Below, in pieces: positions 27,222-36,125 of a stretch of 64,000 nt of DNA (position 1 is the first letter of the stretch; every line of letters starts with the position of its first letter). The notes under the pieces were generated by a model. That model did not search any database and was not told where the DNA came from. It worked only from the letters and a program-made list of their open reading frames with translations. Source of the DNA: an uncultured Clostridia bacterium (GTDB lineage Bacteria > Bacillota > Clostridia > Oscillospirales > Ruminococcaceae). Position numbers and translations under genes: made by a program. Where the stretch lies: assembly GCA_947631445.1 (NCBI GenBank), contig CANRLN010000005.1, positions 1 to 64,000 of the forward strand. The letters run 5' to 3'.

Positions 27222-28520
27222 TTACTTTTCTAAAGCCTTAAACGCTTCGTCCAAATCAAAGATAATATCATCAATATTTTCAATGCCAATTGACAAACGA
27301 ATTGTATTTGGTTTAATGCCTTGGTCGGCAAGCTCCTGTTCGTTAAGCTGAGAATGGGTTGTGGTTGCGGGGTGAATAACCAATGATTTAGCATCAGCAA
27401 CATTTGCAAGGAGCGAGAAAATCTCAAGACTGTCAATAAATTTCTTAGCGTCATCTGTTGTTCCCTTGATTTCAAATGTAAATATAGAACCTGCTCCATT
27501 TGGGAAATATTTATTATAAAGGTCTTTATATTTAGGGTCAAGCGAAGGGTGGTTTACCTTTTCAACAAGTGGGTGATTGTTAAGATATTCAACAACCTTA
27601 AGTGCATTTTGAACATGACGTTCAACCCTCACTGCAAGAGTTTCAAGACCCTGCAGGAAAATAAACGCATGGAAAGGAGAAAGGGTTGCACCCTGGTCAC
27701 GCAGGAGCAATGCTCTAATATAAGTAACAAAAGCTGCACTGCCCACTGCATCATAAAAGCTTACACCATGATAGCTTGGATTTGGCTCAACAAGCTGTGG
27801 GAATTTTCCGCTTGCTCTCCAGTCAAATTTACCGCCTTCAACAATAACACCACCAATTGCTGTTCCATGTCCGCCGATAAATTTTGTAGCAGATTCAAAA
27901 ACAATATCTGCACCGTGTTCAAGGGGTCTGAAAAGGTAAGGTGTAGCAAAAGTATTGTCCACAACAAGTGGGATTTTGTGTTTGTGTGCAATTTCTGCGA
28001 TTGCCTCAATATCGGCAATGTTTGCATTTGGGTTGCCAATAGTTTCAAGGAAAAGTGCCTTGGTATTTTCTTGAATTGCCTTTTCAAAATTTTGCGGGTC
28101 GTCTGGGTCAACAAAGGTTGTTGAAATGCCAATATCCTTATAAGTATGCTCAAGAAGATTGTATGTGCCACCATAAATTGTTTTAGCACTTACAATATGG
28201 TCGCCGTTCTTTGCAAGGGTTCTAAAAGTATAGTCGGCAGATGCCGCACCCGATGCAACCGCAAGAGCAGCTGTACCGTTTTCAAGAGCAGCAATTCTCT
28301 TTTCAAAAATTTCCTGTGTTGGGTTGGTAAGTCTGCCATAGATATTCCCTGCATCGCTAAGATTAAATCTTGCTGCTGCATGGTCGCTGTTGTGGAAAAC
28401 ATAAGAAGTTGTGGCATAGATTGGAACGGCTCTTGCATCGGTCACAGGGTCAGCCTGTTCCTGTCCGACATGAAGTCCAAGGGTTTCAAAACCCAATTTT
28501 CTTTCGCTAAATTTGTTCAT
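27222..28520 (-). CDS. metY: O-acetylhomoserine sulfhydrylase
   Basis: 432 aa, typical length for the MetY branch of the Cys/Met PLP family. Makes homocysteine from O-acetylhomoserine and sulfide. [11 protein letters not shown] at the N terminus, [26 protein letters not shown] and PLP lysine motif [12 protein letters not shown] are present. Ribosome binding site AGAGGAAA. Its leader encodes a 15-residue Cys-Cys peptide (28581-28628), which suggests control by cysteine supply. Confidence 0.95.
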   Translation of the reverse strand: MNKFSERKLGFETLGLHVGQEQADPVTDARAVPIYATTSYVFHNSDHAAARFNLSDAGNIYGRLTNPTQEIFEKRIAALENGTAALAVASGAASADYTFRTLAKNGDHIVSAKTIYGGTYNLLEHTYKDIGISTTFVDPDDPQNFEKAIQENTKALFLETIGNPNANIADIEAIAEIAHKHKIPLVVDNTFATPYLFRPLEHGADIVFESATKFIGGHGTAIGGVIVEGGKFDWRASGKFPQLVEPNPSYHGVSFYDAVGSAAFVTYIRALLLRDQGATLSPFHAFIFLQGLETLAVRVERHVQNALKVVEYLNNHPLVEKVNHPSLDPKYKDLYNKYFPNGAGSIFTFEIKGTTDDAKKFIDSLEIFSLLANVADAKSLVIHPATTTHSQLNEQELADQGIKPNTIRLSIGIENIDDIIFDLDEAFKALEK

Positions 28521-28580
28521 AAATAATTTCCTCTTTTCTAATATATTTTGGTTTGTGTATTCTTTCTTAAATTTTTAAAA

Positions 28581-28628
28581 TTATATGCAACATCGCATGG
28601 AAAAAATATTTTTCAAAACTGCTTTCAT
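28581..28628 (-). CDS. Leader peptide MKAVLKNIFSMRCCI upstream of metY
   Basis: 15 codons: ATG with the ribosome binding site GAGGA six bases upstream, reading MKAVLKNIFSMRCCI, stop TAA. It lies between the metY promoter and the metY start, 60 bases before the gene. Two adjacent Cys codons one residue after Met-Arg are what a cysteine-sensing leader would need. A TTTTTTCC stretch just before them could pair with the GGAAA of the metY ribosome binding site, so a stalled ribosome might free that site. The peptide and site are seen; the mechanism is inference. Confidence 0.6.
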   Translation of the reverse strand: MKAVLKNIFSMRCCI

Positions 28629-28675
28629 AAAATTTCCTCATTTCCGATAAGGTTACTATGTTTTAGCTTTATTAT

Positions 28676-28704
28676 ATTATACACCATAATCCTTACTTTG
28701 TCAA
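28676..28704 (-). promoter_or_regulatory. Promoter of metY leader
   Basis: Minus strand TTGACA (28699-28704), 17-base spacer, TATAAT (28676-28681), giving a leader of about 150 bases before metY. Confidence 0.85.
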
Positions 28705-28803
28705 TAGGATTTAGCAAAAAAATTATTTTTTGTCCAAATGCACAATTTAAAACATATTATTTTGACTTTATATATACTTTTTTCCGAAAATGTACAAATA
28801 CTC

Positions 28804-28832
28804 TTGACAAATCAAAAAATTCATGCTATAAT
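28804..28832 (+). promoter_or_regulatory. Promoter of tRNA-Leu(CAA)
   Basis: TTGACA (28804-28809), 17-base spacer, TATAAT (28827-28832), 13 bases before the tRNA. Confidence 0.85.
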
Positions 28833-28845
28833 ATATAGGTAATAT

Positions 28846-28932
28846 GCCGGTGTGATGGAATTGGCAGACGTGCCAGACTCAAAATCTGGTGGTGGTGACA
28901 CCGTGTCGGTTCGACCCCGACCACCGGCACCA
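28846..28932 (+). tRNA. tRNA-Leu (anticodon CAA)
   Basis: Acceptor stem GCCGGTG / CACCGGC, discriminator A and encoded CCA (28930-28932). The anticodon stem CCAGA/TCTGG around CTCAAAA gives CAA. A long variable arm is present (GGTGGTGACACC), and the T arm GTCGG/CCGAC surrounds TTCGACC. Confidence 0.95.
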
Positions 28933-28943
28933 ATAAACAATTA

Positions 28944-28978
28944 ATGCTGTATTTTTTGAAATACAGCATTTTTTTTAT
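28944..28978 (+). terminator. Terminator of tRNA-Leu(CAA)
   Basis: ATGCTGTATT / AATACAGCAT hairpin followed by eight T residues. Confidence 0.88.
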
Positions 28979-28998
28979 TTATTTTTTGAAGCAACAAT

Positions 28999-29187
28999 AT
29001 GATTATAAGAAAATATACACAATTGAATTTGAATGAAATTATAGAATTGTTTTACAATACAGTTCACACGATAAACGCAAAGAACTATACAAATCAGCAG
29101 CTTAACGCATGGGCGGACGGAAATGTAAACCAAAGTGAATGGAATATCTCTTACAAATTATATTATGCAAAAGCAGAACAATTATAG
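28999..29187 (+). pseudogene. N-terminal remnant of a GNAT acetyltransferase
   Basis: 62 codons reading MIIRKYTQLNLNEIIELFYNTVHTINAKNY and on to WADGNVNQSEW, which is the start of a common family of GNAT acetyltransferases. The acetyl-CoA binding core expected after residue 60 is absent; the frame stops and the next gene on the other strand begins. There is no clear ribosome binding site, and a tRNA terminator lies just upstream. Probably a decayed 3'-truncated copy. Confidence 0.65.
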
Positions 29188-29211
29188 CAATGCTATTAAT
29201 ATTTGCAACTT

Positions 29212-29817
29212 TTAAGTATTTTTTTCCTGCTGTTCAATTCGTTCTATTTTTTGGGTTATATCCTCCCAACTGTAAACCCTTGTTATATTTTCATGCTCTA
29301 CTTCCCTGTTGTATCCTGTGTCAAACAATAGCACTTTTATTCCTTTTTGTGCAATATAAAGGGCAATTTCGGGACTATCGTCAATCATAACATCAACACT
29401 ATATTTTTTGCAAGCTCTATATTTGGACTTTTCGGTTGCCTTTTCCGAACAAAAATAAACCTTTTCAAAATTAAAATTATTATTTTTTATCCAGTGGCGA
29501 AAAAGGTGCCTGCTATATTCGCCAATCAGATTTTTTCGGGTGGTAAACATTCTTGCGGTTATTGAATAAATCTGGTTGTTTTTGCTCAGTTTATCAAGTG
29601 CATCAATTGCTCCCTCACGGGGCGGGAAACTTCGGCAGTAAGGAAAAAAATATCTAAGTCCAAATTTAAATTCTTCGTCTTTTGTGCAACCGAAAGCTTC
29701 GGTTGCCTCTTTTGCGTTAGGATTTATTGGTTTTCTTTTAAACCATTTTTCACCGTATTTGCAGATATATGCGTTAAGGTCGGTTAAAACTCCGTCACAG
29801 TCCACACCTATTATCAT
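29212..29817 (-). CDS. HAD-superfamily nucleotidase-like hydrolase
   Basis: 201 aa. HAD motif I DCDGVLTD at residues 6-13 (nucleophile Asp), motif II Thr/Ser region in YSITARM, and motif IV MIDDSPEIA near residue 150. The layout resembles 5'(3')-deoxyribonucleotidase-like proteins (NT5C type), which act on nucleoside monophosphates; the substrate is not certain. It starts 22 bases after the end of the acyltransferase fusion gene on the same strand, so co-transcription is likely. Confidence 0.78.
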   Translation of the reverse strand: MIIGVDCDGVLTDLNAYICKYGEKWFKRKPINPNAKEATEAFGCTKDEEFKFGLRYFFPYCRSFPPREGAIDALDKLSKNNQIYSITARMFTTRKNLIGEYSRHLFRHWIKNNNFNFEKVYFCSEKATEKSKYRACKKYSVDVMIDDSPEIALYIAQKGIKVLLFDTGYNREVEHENITRVYSWEDITQKIERIEQQEKNT

Positions 29818-29839
29818 ATAATTTTCCGCCTTTCTATTA

Positions 29840-32413
29840 TTACTTATTTTTATTATATTTCGCCTTGCATTTTCTAATTTGCTTTTCTATTTCGCCTGTT
29901 ATTTGTTCAACGCTTTTGCCGTTAGGGTCAATCGGTTTGCCATAGTGAATTTCAAGCGGGTATCTTCTAAAATGCTCTTTGTCAAAAATTCTCGGCTTTT
30001 CAATATCTGGCGGGAAAATATCCCTTGCACCGTTTATGCACACTGGAATAATTTTAAGCCCCGATTTAATTGCAAGGTCTGCCGCACCCGATTTAAATTT
30101 TCCAAGTTTGCCGTCCCTTGTTCTTGTTCCCTCGGGATGGATAAGCAGGTTGTAACCCTCGTTTGTAATACATTCACAAGCACGTTTCATTGCGGTGGTT
30201 GTATTTCCGCTTCTATGCACAGGAATACCGCCCATAAGCACAACCCCCTTGCGGAAAGACTTGTCTTTGAAAAGATAGTCCGCCGCAACCGAACAAAAAT
30301 TATTTCTAAATTCATCGGGAAGATTTCCCATAACCCACATACCGTCAAAATGACATTCATGGTTGGGGCAGAAAATATATCTTTCTCCCGATTTTACGTT
30401 TTCTGTGCCAAACAGCTTAGTATTATATAAAAGCCTGCTCAAGGCAATAAAAGTTTTAAACATTTGATTGTCTTTTTTAGTGCGTTTTATTGGGAAATTT
30501 CTTGTATCGTCAATATTTTTGCCTGTATTTGGTGTGCCATTTTGAACAAGCTGAATAATCCTGCCGACAGTAAGTTTGTTGTTTACATAAGGTTCAAGCG
30601 AAACCGAATAGATACTATCAAGTTCGCTACAAAGTTCAAAAATACCAAGGGAATCCATGCCAATATCCTTTTGAATATTGTGTTGTTCAAGAATTTCAAA
30701 ATCTTCATCAAGTGATGCAATTTGACGAATTTTAATTTTAACTGTATTTTCAATATCGCTTGTATCAGCTATTTGTACAGATTGTTCAGAAACTGGCTTT
30801 TTTGTAATTTCCTCGTCCGAATTTTCTTTAAGCAAAAATCTTTTCGCCTTGCCTATTGCGGTTCGTGGAATTTTATTTATAAAATGCACCTTTTGAATTT
30901 TAAAGTTTGCAGGGGCTTTGCGTGAAATGTTAAGCAACTTTTTTTCAATTGCGGATTTTTCTGAATCTTCTTCTACTTCCACCCAAATATGCACCTCGTC
31001 AAAAGTGCCATCAGAGCTAAGCACTCCCCTGCTTACAACCTCGGCACAACCAAGCCTTGAAAAATAATAGTCGTCAATTGCCGATGCTGAAACCTTTTCG
31101 CCATTTGAAAGATGTATACTTTCTTTTATTCTTCCGGTTATATGAATACGGTTGTCCTCTATATAACCAAGGTCGCCAGTTTTAAAAAAGCCGTATTCGT
31201 CAAAAGCATTTTTGGTTGCCTGCTCGTCCCTAAAATATCCAATCATAAGCGTGTCGCTTTTAACGGCAATCTCTCCTGTTCCTGTGCTATCGGGAGAAAT
31301 TATTTTAATTTTAATATCATCAAAATAATCAACCCTGCCAAATACGGGGTATTTATCATCATGGGTTGTGGTTACAATTGGCATATTTGCCTCGGTGGAG
31401 GCATAGTTATTAATCCAAGTGTAGCCAAGATTAAGGTAAAATTCCGCCATTTCTGGTTTTACAAGGCTTCCTCCAAGAGCAATAGTCTTTAAATTTCCGC
31501 CGAAAGCCTGCTTGTTTATCGACCTAAATATATATCTGCCTATATTAATACCGAAATTTTTTCTTAAAAAGCCGTTTAATTTCATAAGCGGAAAGATAAT
31601 TTTTTCAGCATTTTTTTCTTTTATAGAATTTTCTATTTTTTCCTGAATAATTTCAAAAACCTTTGGAACCATTCCAAAAGTGTTGGGTTTAAGTACCTGC
31701 AACGCATTTTGAATTTTGTTGGTATTAAAATTCTCTACCATGTCCATCTCTGCACCAACCATAAGCAAGGAAAGTGCCACGGTAAATCCAGAAATATGAA
31801 AAAACGGCAGAACGGTTAAAAAGCTAAGTTTATTTGTTCCAAAAGCTTTATACATATGACCGGTAGAATTTGCCTGACCATGGTAAGAAATAACCACGCC
31901 TTTGTTGGTGCTGGTTGTTCCCGAAGAAAACAGAATAGCCGCAGCATCAGGGTTGGGGTCGGTCGTTTTTGGAATAATATATTTTTGATGTCCATGAATT
32001 TTCATAGAATAAATATTAATAACTGGCATCTTCAATATATATTTAATGGCATAATCATTATAGGACTGGTCGTCCGCCACAATCCCCCTTACGTCTGCCT
32101 TTTCAATCATGCAGTCGATTTCAGCGGTTGGCAATTGTGAATCAATAACCACCGTTGTAAGACCCGCAAAAACCGCTGCCATATAGGTCATATAGCAGTA
32201 GGGGGAAAGGTTTGCAAGCAGAACAATTCTATCCCCTTTGTTAAAAATTCCTTTTAGTATTTCCGCCCTTGTTTGAACGGCATCATAAAATTTAGAATAG
32301 CTACATTTTACAATCTTCCCACTATCCAGCAAATATTTTATAGCGGTTTTATCGGTAAAAGTCTTGCAACTTCTTTCAAATTTATACATAAATATTTTTC
32401 TTTGTTTTGACAT
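29840..32413 (-). CDS. Acyl-AMP ligase / acyl carrier protein / acyltransferase fusion
   Basis: 857 aa with three domains. 1-530: AMP-binding acyl ligase with A3 motif LFSSGTTSTNKG (161-172), YASTEAN (337-343), KTGDLGY (411-417) and GRIKES (427-432). 555-625: acyl carrier domain with DIGMDSLG, phosphopantetheine Ser588. 650-857: PlsC-type acyltransferase with NHECHFD (His685, Asp690) and PEGTRTRDGKLGKFKSG (760-776). It could activate a fatty acid, hold it on its own carrier and pass it to a lysophospholipid or glycerol-phosphate acceptor. E. coli Aas has ligase and acyltransferase in the opposite order and no built-in carrier. Own promoter at 32437-32465; ribosome binding site GGGAG. Confidence 0.9.
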   Translation of the reverse strand: MSKQRKIFMYKFERSCKTFTDKTAIKYLLDSGKIVKCSYSKFYDAVQTRAEILKGIFNKGDRIVLLANLSPYCYMTYMAAVFAGLTTVVIDSQLPTAEIDCMIEKADVRGIVADDQSYNDYAIKYILKMPVINIYSMKIHGHQKYIIPKTTDPNPDAAAILFSSGTTSTNKGVVISYHGQANSTGHMYKAFGTNKLSFLTVLPFFHISGFTVALSLLMVGAEMDMVENFNTNKIQNALQVLKPNTFGMVPKVFEIIQEKIENSIKEKNAEKIIFPLMKLNGFLRKNFGINIGRYIFRSINKQAFGGNLKTIALGGSLVKPEMAEFYLNLGYTWINNYASTEANMPIVTTTHDDKYPVFGRVDYFDDIKIKIISPDSTGTGEIAVKSDTLMIGYFRDEQATKNAFDEYGFFKTGDLGYIEDNRIHITGRIKESIHLSNGEKVSASAIDDYYFSRLGCAEVVSRGVLSSDGTFDEVHIWVEVEEDSEKSAIEKKLLNISRKAPANFKIQKVHFINKIPRTAIGKAKRFLLKENSDEEITKKPVSEQSVQIADTSDIENTVKIKIRQIASLDEDFEILEQHNIQKDIGMDSLGIFELCSELDSIYSVSLEPYVNNKLTVGRIIQLVQNGTPNTGKNIDDTRNFPIKRTKKDNQMFKTFIALSRLLYNTKLFGTENVKSGERYIFCPNHECHFDGMWVMGNLPDEFRNNFCSVAADYLFKDKSFRKGVVLMGGIPVHRSGNTTTAMKRACECITNEGYNLLIHPEGTRTRDGKLGKFKSGAADLAIKSGLKIIPVCINGARDIFPPDIEKPRIFDKEHFRRYPLEIHYGKPIDPNGKSVEQITGEIEKQIRKCKAKYNKNK

Positions 32414-32436
32414 TTTTCATCACTCCCATGTCTAAT

Positions 32437-32465
32437 ATTGTAACATATAGGCAAAAAAATGTCAA
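32437..32465 (-). promoter_or_regulatory. Promoter of the acyl ligase fusion gene
   Basis: Minus strand TTGACA (32460-32465), 17-base spacer, TACAAT (32437-32442), 24 bases before the start codon. Confidence 0.75.
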
Positions 32466-32565
32466 GCAATTATTTAATAAACATTGGCAATATAATTTGT
32501 ATATTTTAAACAAAGCGTCACATATATGTATATAATAATTATTATTTTTAATAAATTTTATAAAA

Positions 32566-34230
32566 TTAGTCCTCACTTATATTGGTAAGGCTTTCGTGAA
32601 TATCGTTGGTCAGCAGATTAAGCCTTTGCATACAAATAGAAATACTGTCCGAACTGGTGCAGGCATCATCAATATTAACCTTTAGTGTGTTGAAAGCATC
32701 TTGGGTGCTTTCAAGTATTCTTGCAAGTTGGGCAACCGTGTTTTTGTTCATGGTTTCTTTAGACCTGCAAAAATTTATAATATTGGTCAAAAGACCACTC
32801 AAAATTTGAGTTTTTTCAATAGCCTGCTTGCGTATTTCGTCCACCTCAATAAGATTGCTTGCCACCGTGTTTATCTGTTCCCGAATGTTGAGAGAAATTA
32901 CAAGACAGTCATTTACAAACTCACTATAACGACTGCTTAAAGTGTCGTCCTCTTTAATTATCTCAATGGTTTGTTTGTTTTGTATGCAGTTTTCGGTAAC
33001 ATTCAGTTTTCTATATATAGCACACGCCATTTCATGACAGGTTTTATAGCCACAAGCCCCACAATTTATATTTTTTTCTTGCTTGGTGTTTTTCTTCATG
33101 GATTTAAAAATCTCGTCCAATTCGCTATTGGACGGCACAGCAGACGGCTGATATGATTTATATTTTCTAAAAAAGTCAAGTGGATTTAGGTCTGCGTCAA
33201 ATTTCCTGAAAAACTTTTCATTTTTAAGATTGCTTTTTCTGCTTTGCAAAAGTTCCTTTTCTATATTCCACATGGTGGAACAAACCTCAAATTCCGATAG
33301 ATTTTTAGCAGTTCCTGCTCCCATATTACAACCACCCTCGCAGGATAAAAGCTCTAAAATTTTAGGACGCTTTTGTTCGGGTGTTTTATCGTAACTATCA
33401 ATTTTAGAATAAACTCTTTCCACTCCGTCAAAAGATGCAATGTTTACATCAACATCACGATACCATATATTATCCCTAATTCCGGCAGGACGAGAAATAA
33501 GCGTTCCGAAATGCCCTTGTTCGTTGTCAAAATCATAACTGAAATTATCCGTTTCGTTGGTTGGAATTCTTATATCATTAAGGTTAAAATACTCCTCAAG
33601 TTTTCTGAAGGTAATATTATAATCCGCAAGTCCGGTTTCGTCAAACTCCTTTCTTTTGGCAATACAAGGGGACAGATAGACAACAGGATTGTTTCTTCTG
33701 GCATAATTTTTAGCATATATTATTGCACACGCCGCAGGACTGTGAACAGGCGAAATATAGGGCAACATTTCCGGATTGTAAATTTCCGTGTAATTTACTA
33801 TTGCAGGGCAAGCCTGAGAGATTACATTAACCAGTTTTCTCTGTTCAATCGCTCTTACAGTCACCCAAATATAAATATCCGCACCAAAAGACACATCATA
33901 TATAAGACAACCTTTTTTTCTGAACCAATTTAAAATTCCTTTCCATTTTGTAGGAAAAGCAGTTTTTATTGCAGGGTCAGCCATAACCAACATTTTTTCA
34001 CTGCTCATTTGGGTTATACAAGCTTCGGTATCATCAATATAATCCCTTGCACCCTGCGGACAGGTTTTAAGGCATTTTCCGCAGGCAATACATTTTTCCG
34101 AATTAACCCTTGTTATATTCTTTCTGTTTTCCAGAGCCACTACAATATTAGCCTCTGGGGCGGGACAAGCTCTTATACAAGCGTTACAGCCAATACATTT
34201 ATCCGGTTTTACAAAAATAATATCACCCAT
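32566..34230 (-). CDS. HsfB-like putative sensory [FeFe] hydrogenase
   Basis: 554 aa. Two [4Fe-4S] ferredoxin motifs (Cys12/15/18/22 and Cys47/50/53/57) lead into an [FeFe] hydrogenase core. H-cluster ligands: Cys141 in SQACPAIVNY, Cys189 in SPCIAKRKE, Cys297 and Cys301 in LSCEGGCNMG. The proton-relay Cys next to the first ligand in active enzymes (TSCCP) is Ala here, as in the sensory HsfB group. A further CGACGYKTC cluster (390-415) follows. The last 125 residues are helical and resemble a methyl-accepting or signalling coiled coil, not the PAS domain I would expect. The partner kinase or phosphatase is not next to it. Ribosome binding site AAGGAG. Confidence 0.85.
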   Translation of the reverse strand: MGDIIFVKPDKCIGCNACIRACPAPEANIVVALENRKNITRVNSEKCIACGKCLKTCPQGARDYIDDTEACITQMSSEKMLVMADPAIKTAFPTKWKGILNWFRKKGCLIYDVSFGADIYIWVTVRAIEQRKLVNVISQACPAIVNYTEIYNPEMLPYISPVHSPAACAIIYAKNYARRNNPVVYLSPCIAKRKEFDETGLADYNITFRKLEEYFNLNDIRIPTNETDNFSYDFDNEQGHFGTLISRPAGIRDNIWYRDVDVNIASFDGVERVYSKIDSYDKTPEQKRPKILELLSCEGGCNMGAGTAKNLSEFEVCSTMWNIEKELLQSRKSNLKNEKFFRKFDADLNPLDFFRKYKSYQPSAVPSNSELDEIFKSMKKNTKQEKNINCGACGYKTCHEMACAIYRKLNVTENCIQNKQTIEIIKEDDTLSSRYSEFVNDCLVISLNIREQINTVASNLIEVDEIRKQAIEKTQILSGLLTNIINFCRSKETMNKNTVAQLARILESTQDAFNTLKVNIDDACTSSDSISICMQRLNLLTNDIHESLTNISED

Positions 34231-34297
34231 AAAAATTCTCCTTTTTTATATGGCTTTGTGACCTTTCAATAATTAATTTGTTTTTAACTATAATATA

Positions 34298-34326
34298 ATT
34301 ATACAACAATTTATTTAATTTGTCAA
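34298..34326 (-). promoter_or_regulatory. Promoter of the HsfB-like gene
   Basis: Minus strand TTGACA (34321-34326), 17-base spacer, TATAAT (34298-34303). Confidence 0.85.
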
Positions 34327-34492
34327 TAGTTTGTAACTCATTTTAATAATTACATATTTTAAAAGAAAACTTTTCATCTATATATAAATATATATACTTA
34401 ACATAAAAAATGTTATATTACCAAAAAATCGCTTTACGATTTGTGCAAAATAACTATTTTTTTGAGATTTTTAACAAAATTTCAGAAAAATA

Positions 34493-34521
34493 TTGACAAA
34501 CCTAATCAAAAGTGCTATAAT
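34493..34521 (+). promoter_or_regulatory. Promoter of cstA
   Basis: TTGACA (34493-34498), 17-base spacer, TATAAT (34516-34521). Between this and the divergent promoter at 34298-34326 lies only AT-rich sequence. Confidence 0.85.
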
Positions 34522-34582
34522 AAATTTATAATCTAATTTAAAACTATGAAAAAGCACCAAATGAATGGAGGGGATTTAGATT

Positions 34583-36031
34583 ATGATTACATTTATTATA
34601 GGACTTGTTTTACTTGTTGCCGGCGGGTTTATTTATGGCGGAATTTGTGACAAGGTTTTTGCACCCGACAGACGAGAAACACCAGCAGTAAAGTTTAATG
34701 ATGGGGTAGACTATATTCCTATTAAAAAATGGAAAAATTGTATTATGGAATTGCTTACAATTGCAGGAACAGGACCTATTTTAGGACCTATACAGGGTGC
34801 TTTGTTTGGACCTATCGCCTTTATAACCATTCCTGTTGGTTGCATTATTGCAGGGGCATTCCATGACTATATGATTGGCATGATGTCGGTAAGAAATGAA
34901 GGTTCTCAAATTGCAGGTCTTGTTAAAAAGTTCCTCGGAAAGAAGATTTCATCAATATATAATATATTTGTATGTATTATGCTTCTTTTGGTTGGTACTG
35001 TATTTCTTTACACCCCCGGAGATATTTTTTTAAGTCAGGTTCTTAATCAAAGCGGAAACGATGCTAAAAATCCTCTTTTCTGGATTATATGTGCTGTAAT
35101 TTTTGTTTATTATCTGCTTCAGACAATTCTCCCAATTGATAAAATTATAGGTAAAATTTACCCTATTTTTTCAGCAATTGTTCTTGTTGCAACCATCTGT
35201 ATTTTTGGCGGTATTTTCTTTAAAGGCTATCAACTTAACGAAATATGGTCGGTTGGCAATATTTTCACTCAACACCCTAAAAATCTTCACTTTGTTCCTA
35301 TCTTCTTTGTAACGGTTGCCTGCGGTATCGTTTCGGGATTTCATTCCACACAGTCAACCCTCGTTGCAAGAACCCTTGAAAAGGAAAGCGATGGACGAGA
35401 TACTTTTTACAACATGATGATTTGTGAAGGTATTATTGCTATGATATGGGCAGCTGCCACAATGGGAGCAATAAACAACAACGTTGCTACTGTAGACACC
35501 GCTCCAACCGCTATGGTTGGCAAAGTTGCAAAGGATATGCTTGGAAATGTATTTGGCATCATTGCCATTATAGGCGTTATTCTTCTTCCACTAACATCAG
35601 GTGGAACAGCACTTCGTTCAATGAAAAATATTCTTTCGGACGCATTACATATCAATATTAGAATCAAGCGTAACGAAATTTTCCTTATAAGCATTATATT
35701 TGCATTGGTTGGAGGTATTACAGCGTTTGCTAAAATCAACAGTGATGGTTTCAATATTCTTTGGAGATATTTTGCATGGGCAAATCAGGTTACAGCAGTT
35801 TTTGCATTCGCAACCATAACCGTTTATATGATTCACGAAAGAAAACCTTTCCTTATGGCTCTTATTCCTGGAACATTCTATATGTTTGTTGTTTCGGCAT
35901 TTATTTTAAATGCAAATATCGGCTTTAATCTTCCTTGGATTATAAGCTATATAGTAGCGTTCCTTCTTACAATAGGTTTTGTTGCACTGGTTATTATGCG
36001 TGGCAAAATGATTAAAAACAAAGAATTATAA
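34583..36031 (+). CDS. cstA: CstA-family carbon starvation / pyruvate transporter
   Basis: 482 aa with about 14 membrane helices. CstA/BtsT proteins import pyruvate or small peptides. Conserved blocks: LTIAGTGPILGPIQGALFGP near residue 60, AGAFHDYMIGMMSVRNEG near 93 and SGFHSTQSTLVARTLEKE near 255. It is the short clostridial form, much smaller than E. coli CstA. Ribosome binding site GGAGGGG. Single-gene transcript on this strand. Confidence 0.92.
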   Translation: MITFIIGLVLLVAGGFIYGGICDKVFAPDRRETPAVKFNDGVDYIPIKKWKNCIMELLTIAGTGPILGPIQGALFGPIAFITIPVGCIIAGAFHDYMIGMMSVRNEGSQIAGLVKKFLGKKISSIYNIFVCIMLLLVGTVFLYTPGDIFLSQVLNQSGNDAKNPLFWIICAVIFVYYLLQTILPIDKIIGKIYPIFSAIVLVATICIFGGIFFKGYQLNEIWSVGNIFTQHPKNLHFVPIFFVTVACGIVSGFHSTQSTLVARTLEKESDGRDTFYNMMICEGIIAMIWAAATMGAINNNVATVDTAPTAMVGKVAKDMLGNVFGIIAIIGVILLPLTSGGTALRSMKNILSDALHINIRIKRNEIFLISIIFALVGGITAFAKINSDGFNILWRYFAWANQVTAVFAFATITVYMIHERKPFLMALIPGTFYMFVVSAFILNANIGFNLPWIISYIVAFLLTIGFVALVIMRGKMIKNKEL

Positions 36032-36065
36032 AAAAGCTTTCTACACGTGTTTTTCATATTTAACC

Positions 36066-36120
36066 TCCTTTCGGCAAGACCCGTTTGATATTTCCCTTGG
36101 ATTTATCGGACGGGCTTTGT
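36066..36120. repeat. Long hairpin downstream of cstA
   Basis: CCCGTTTGATA (36080-36090) pairs with TATCGGACGGG (36104-36114) over 11 base pairs including G-T pairs. A weaker outer helix GCAAGA / CTTTGT extends it. No T run follows. It could protect the cstA mRNA 3' end or be a small structured RNA. Confidence 0.5.
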
Positions 36121-36125
36121 TAGGT

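Noticed and set aside
28521-28700. T-box or SAM riboswitch before metY
   Set aside because: There is no T-box GGUGG-type sequence, no specifier arm, and no SAM-I core; a short leader frame explains the leader better.
32382-32576. Small minus-strand frame (64 codons) overlapping the acyl ligase start
   Set aside because: It has no ribosome binding site, runs through the promoter of the ligase gene and has no recognisable features.
32566-34230. Catalytic bifurcating hydrogenase HydA
   Set aside because: The SQACP motif lacks the proton-relay Cys, and partner subunits HydB/HydC are absent nearby.
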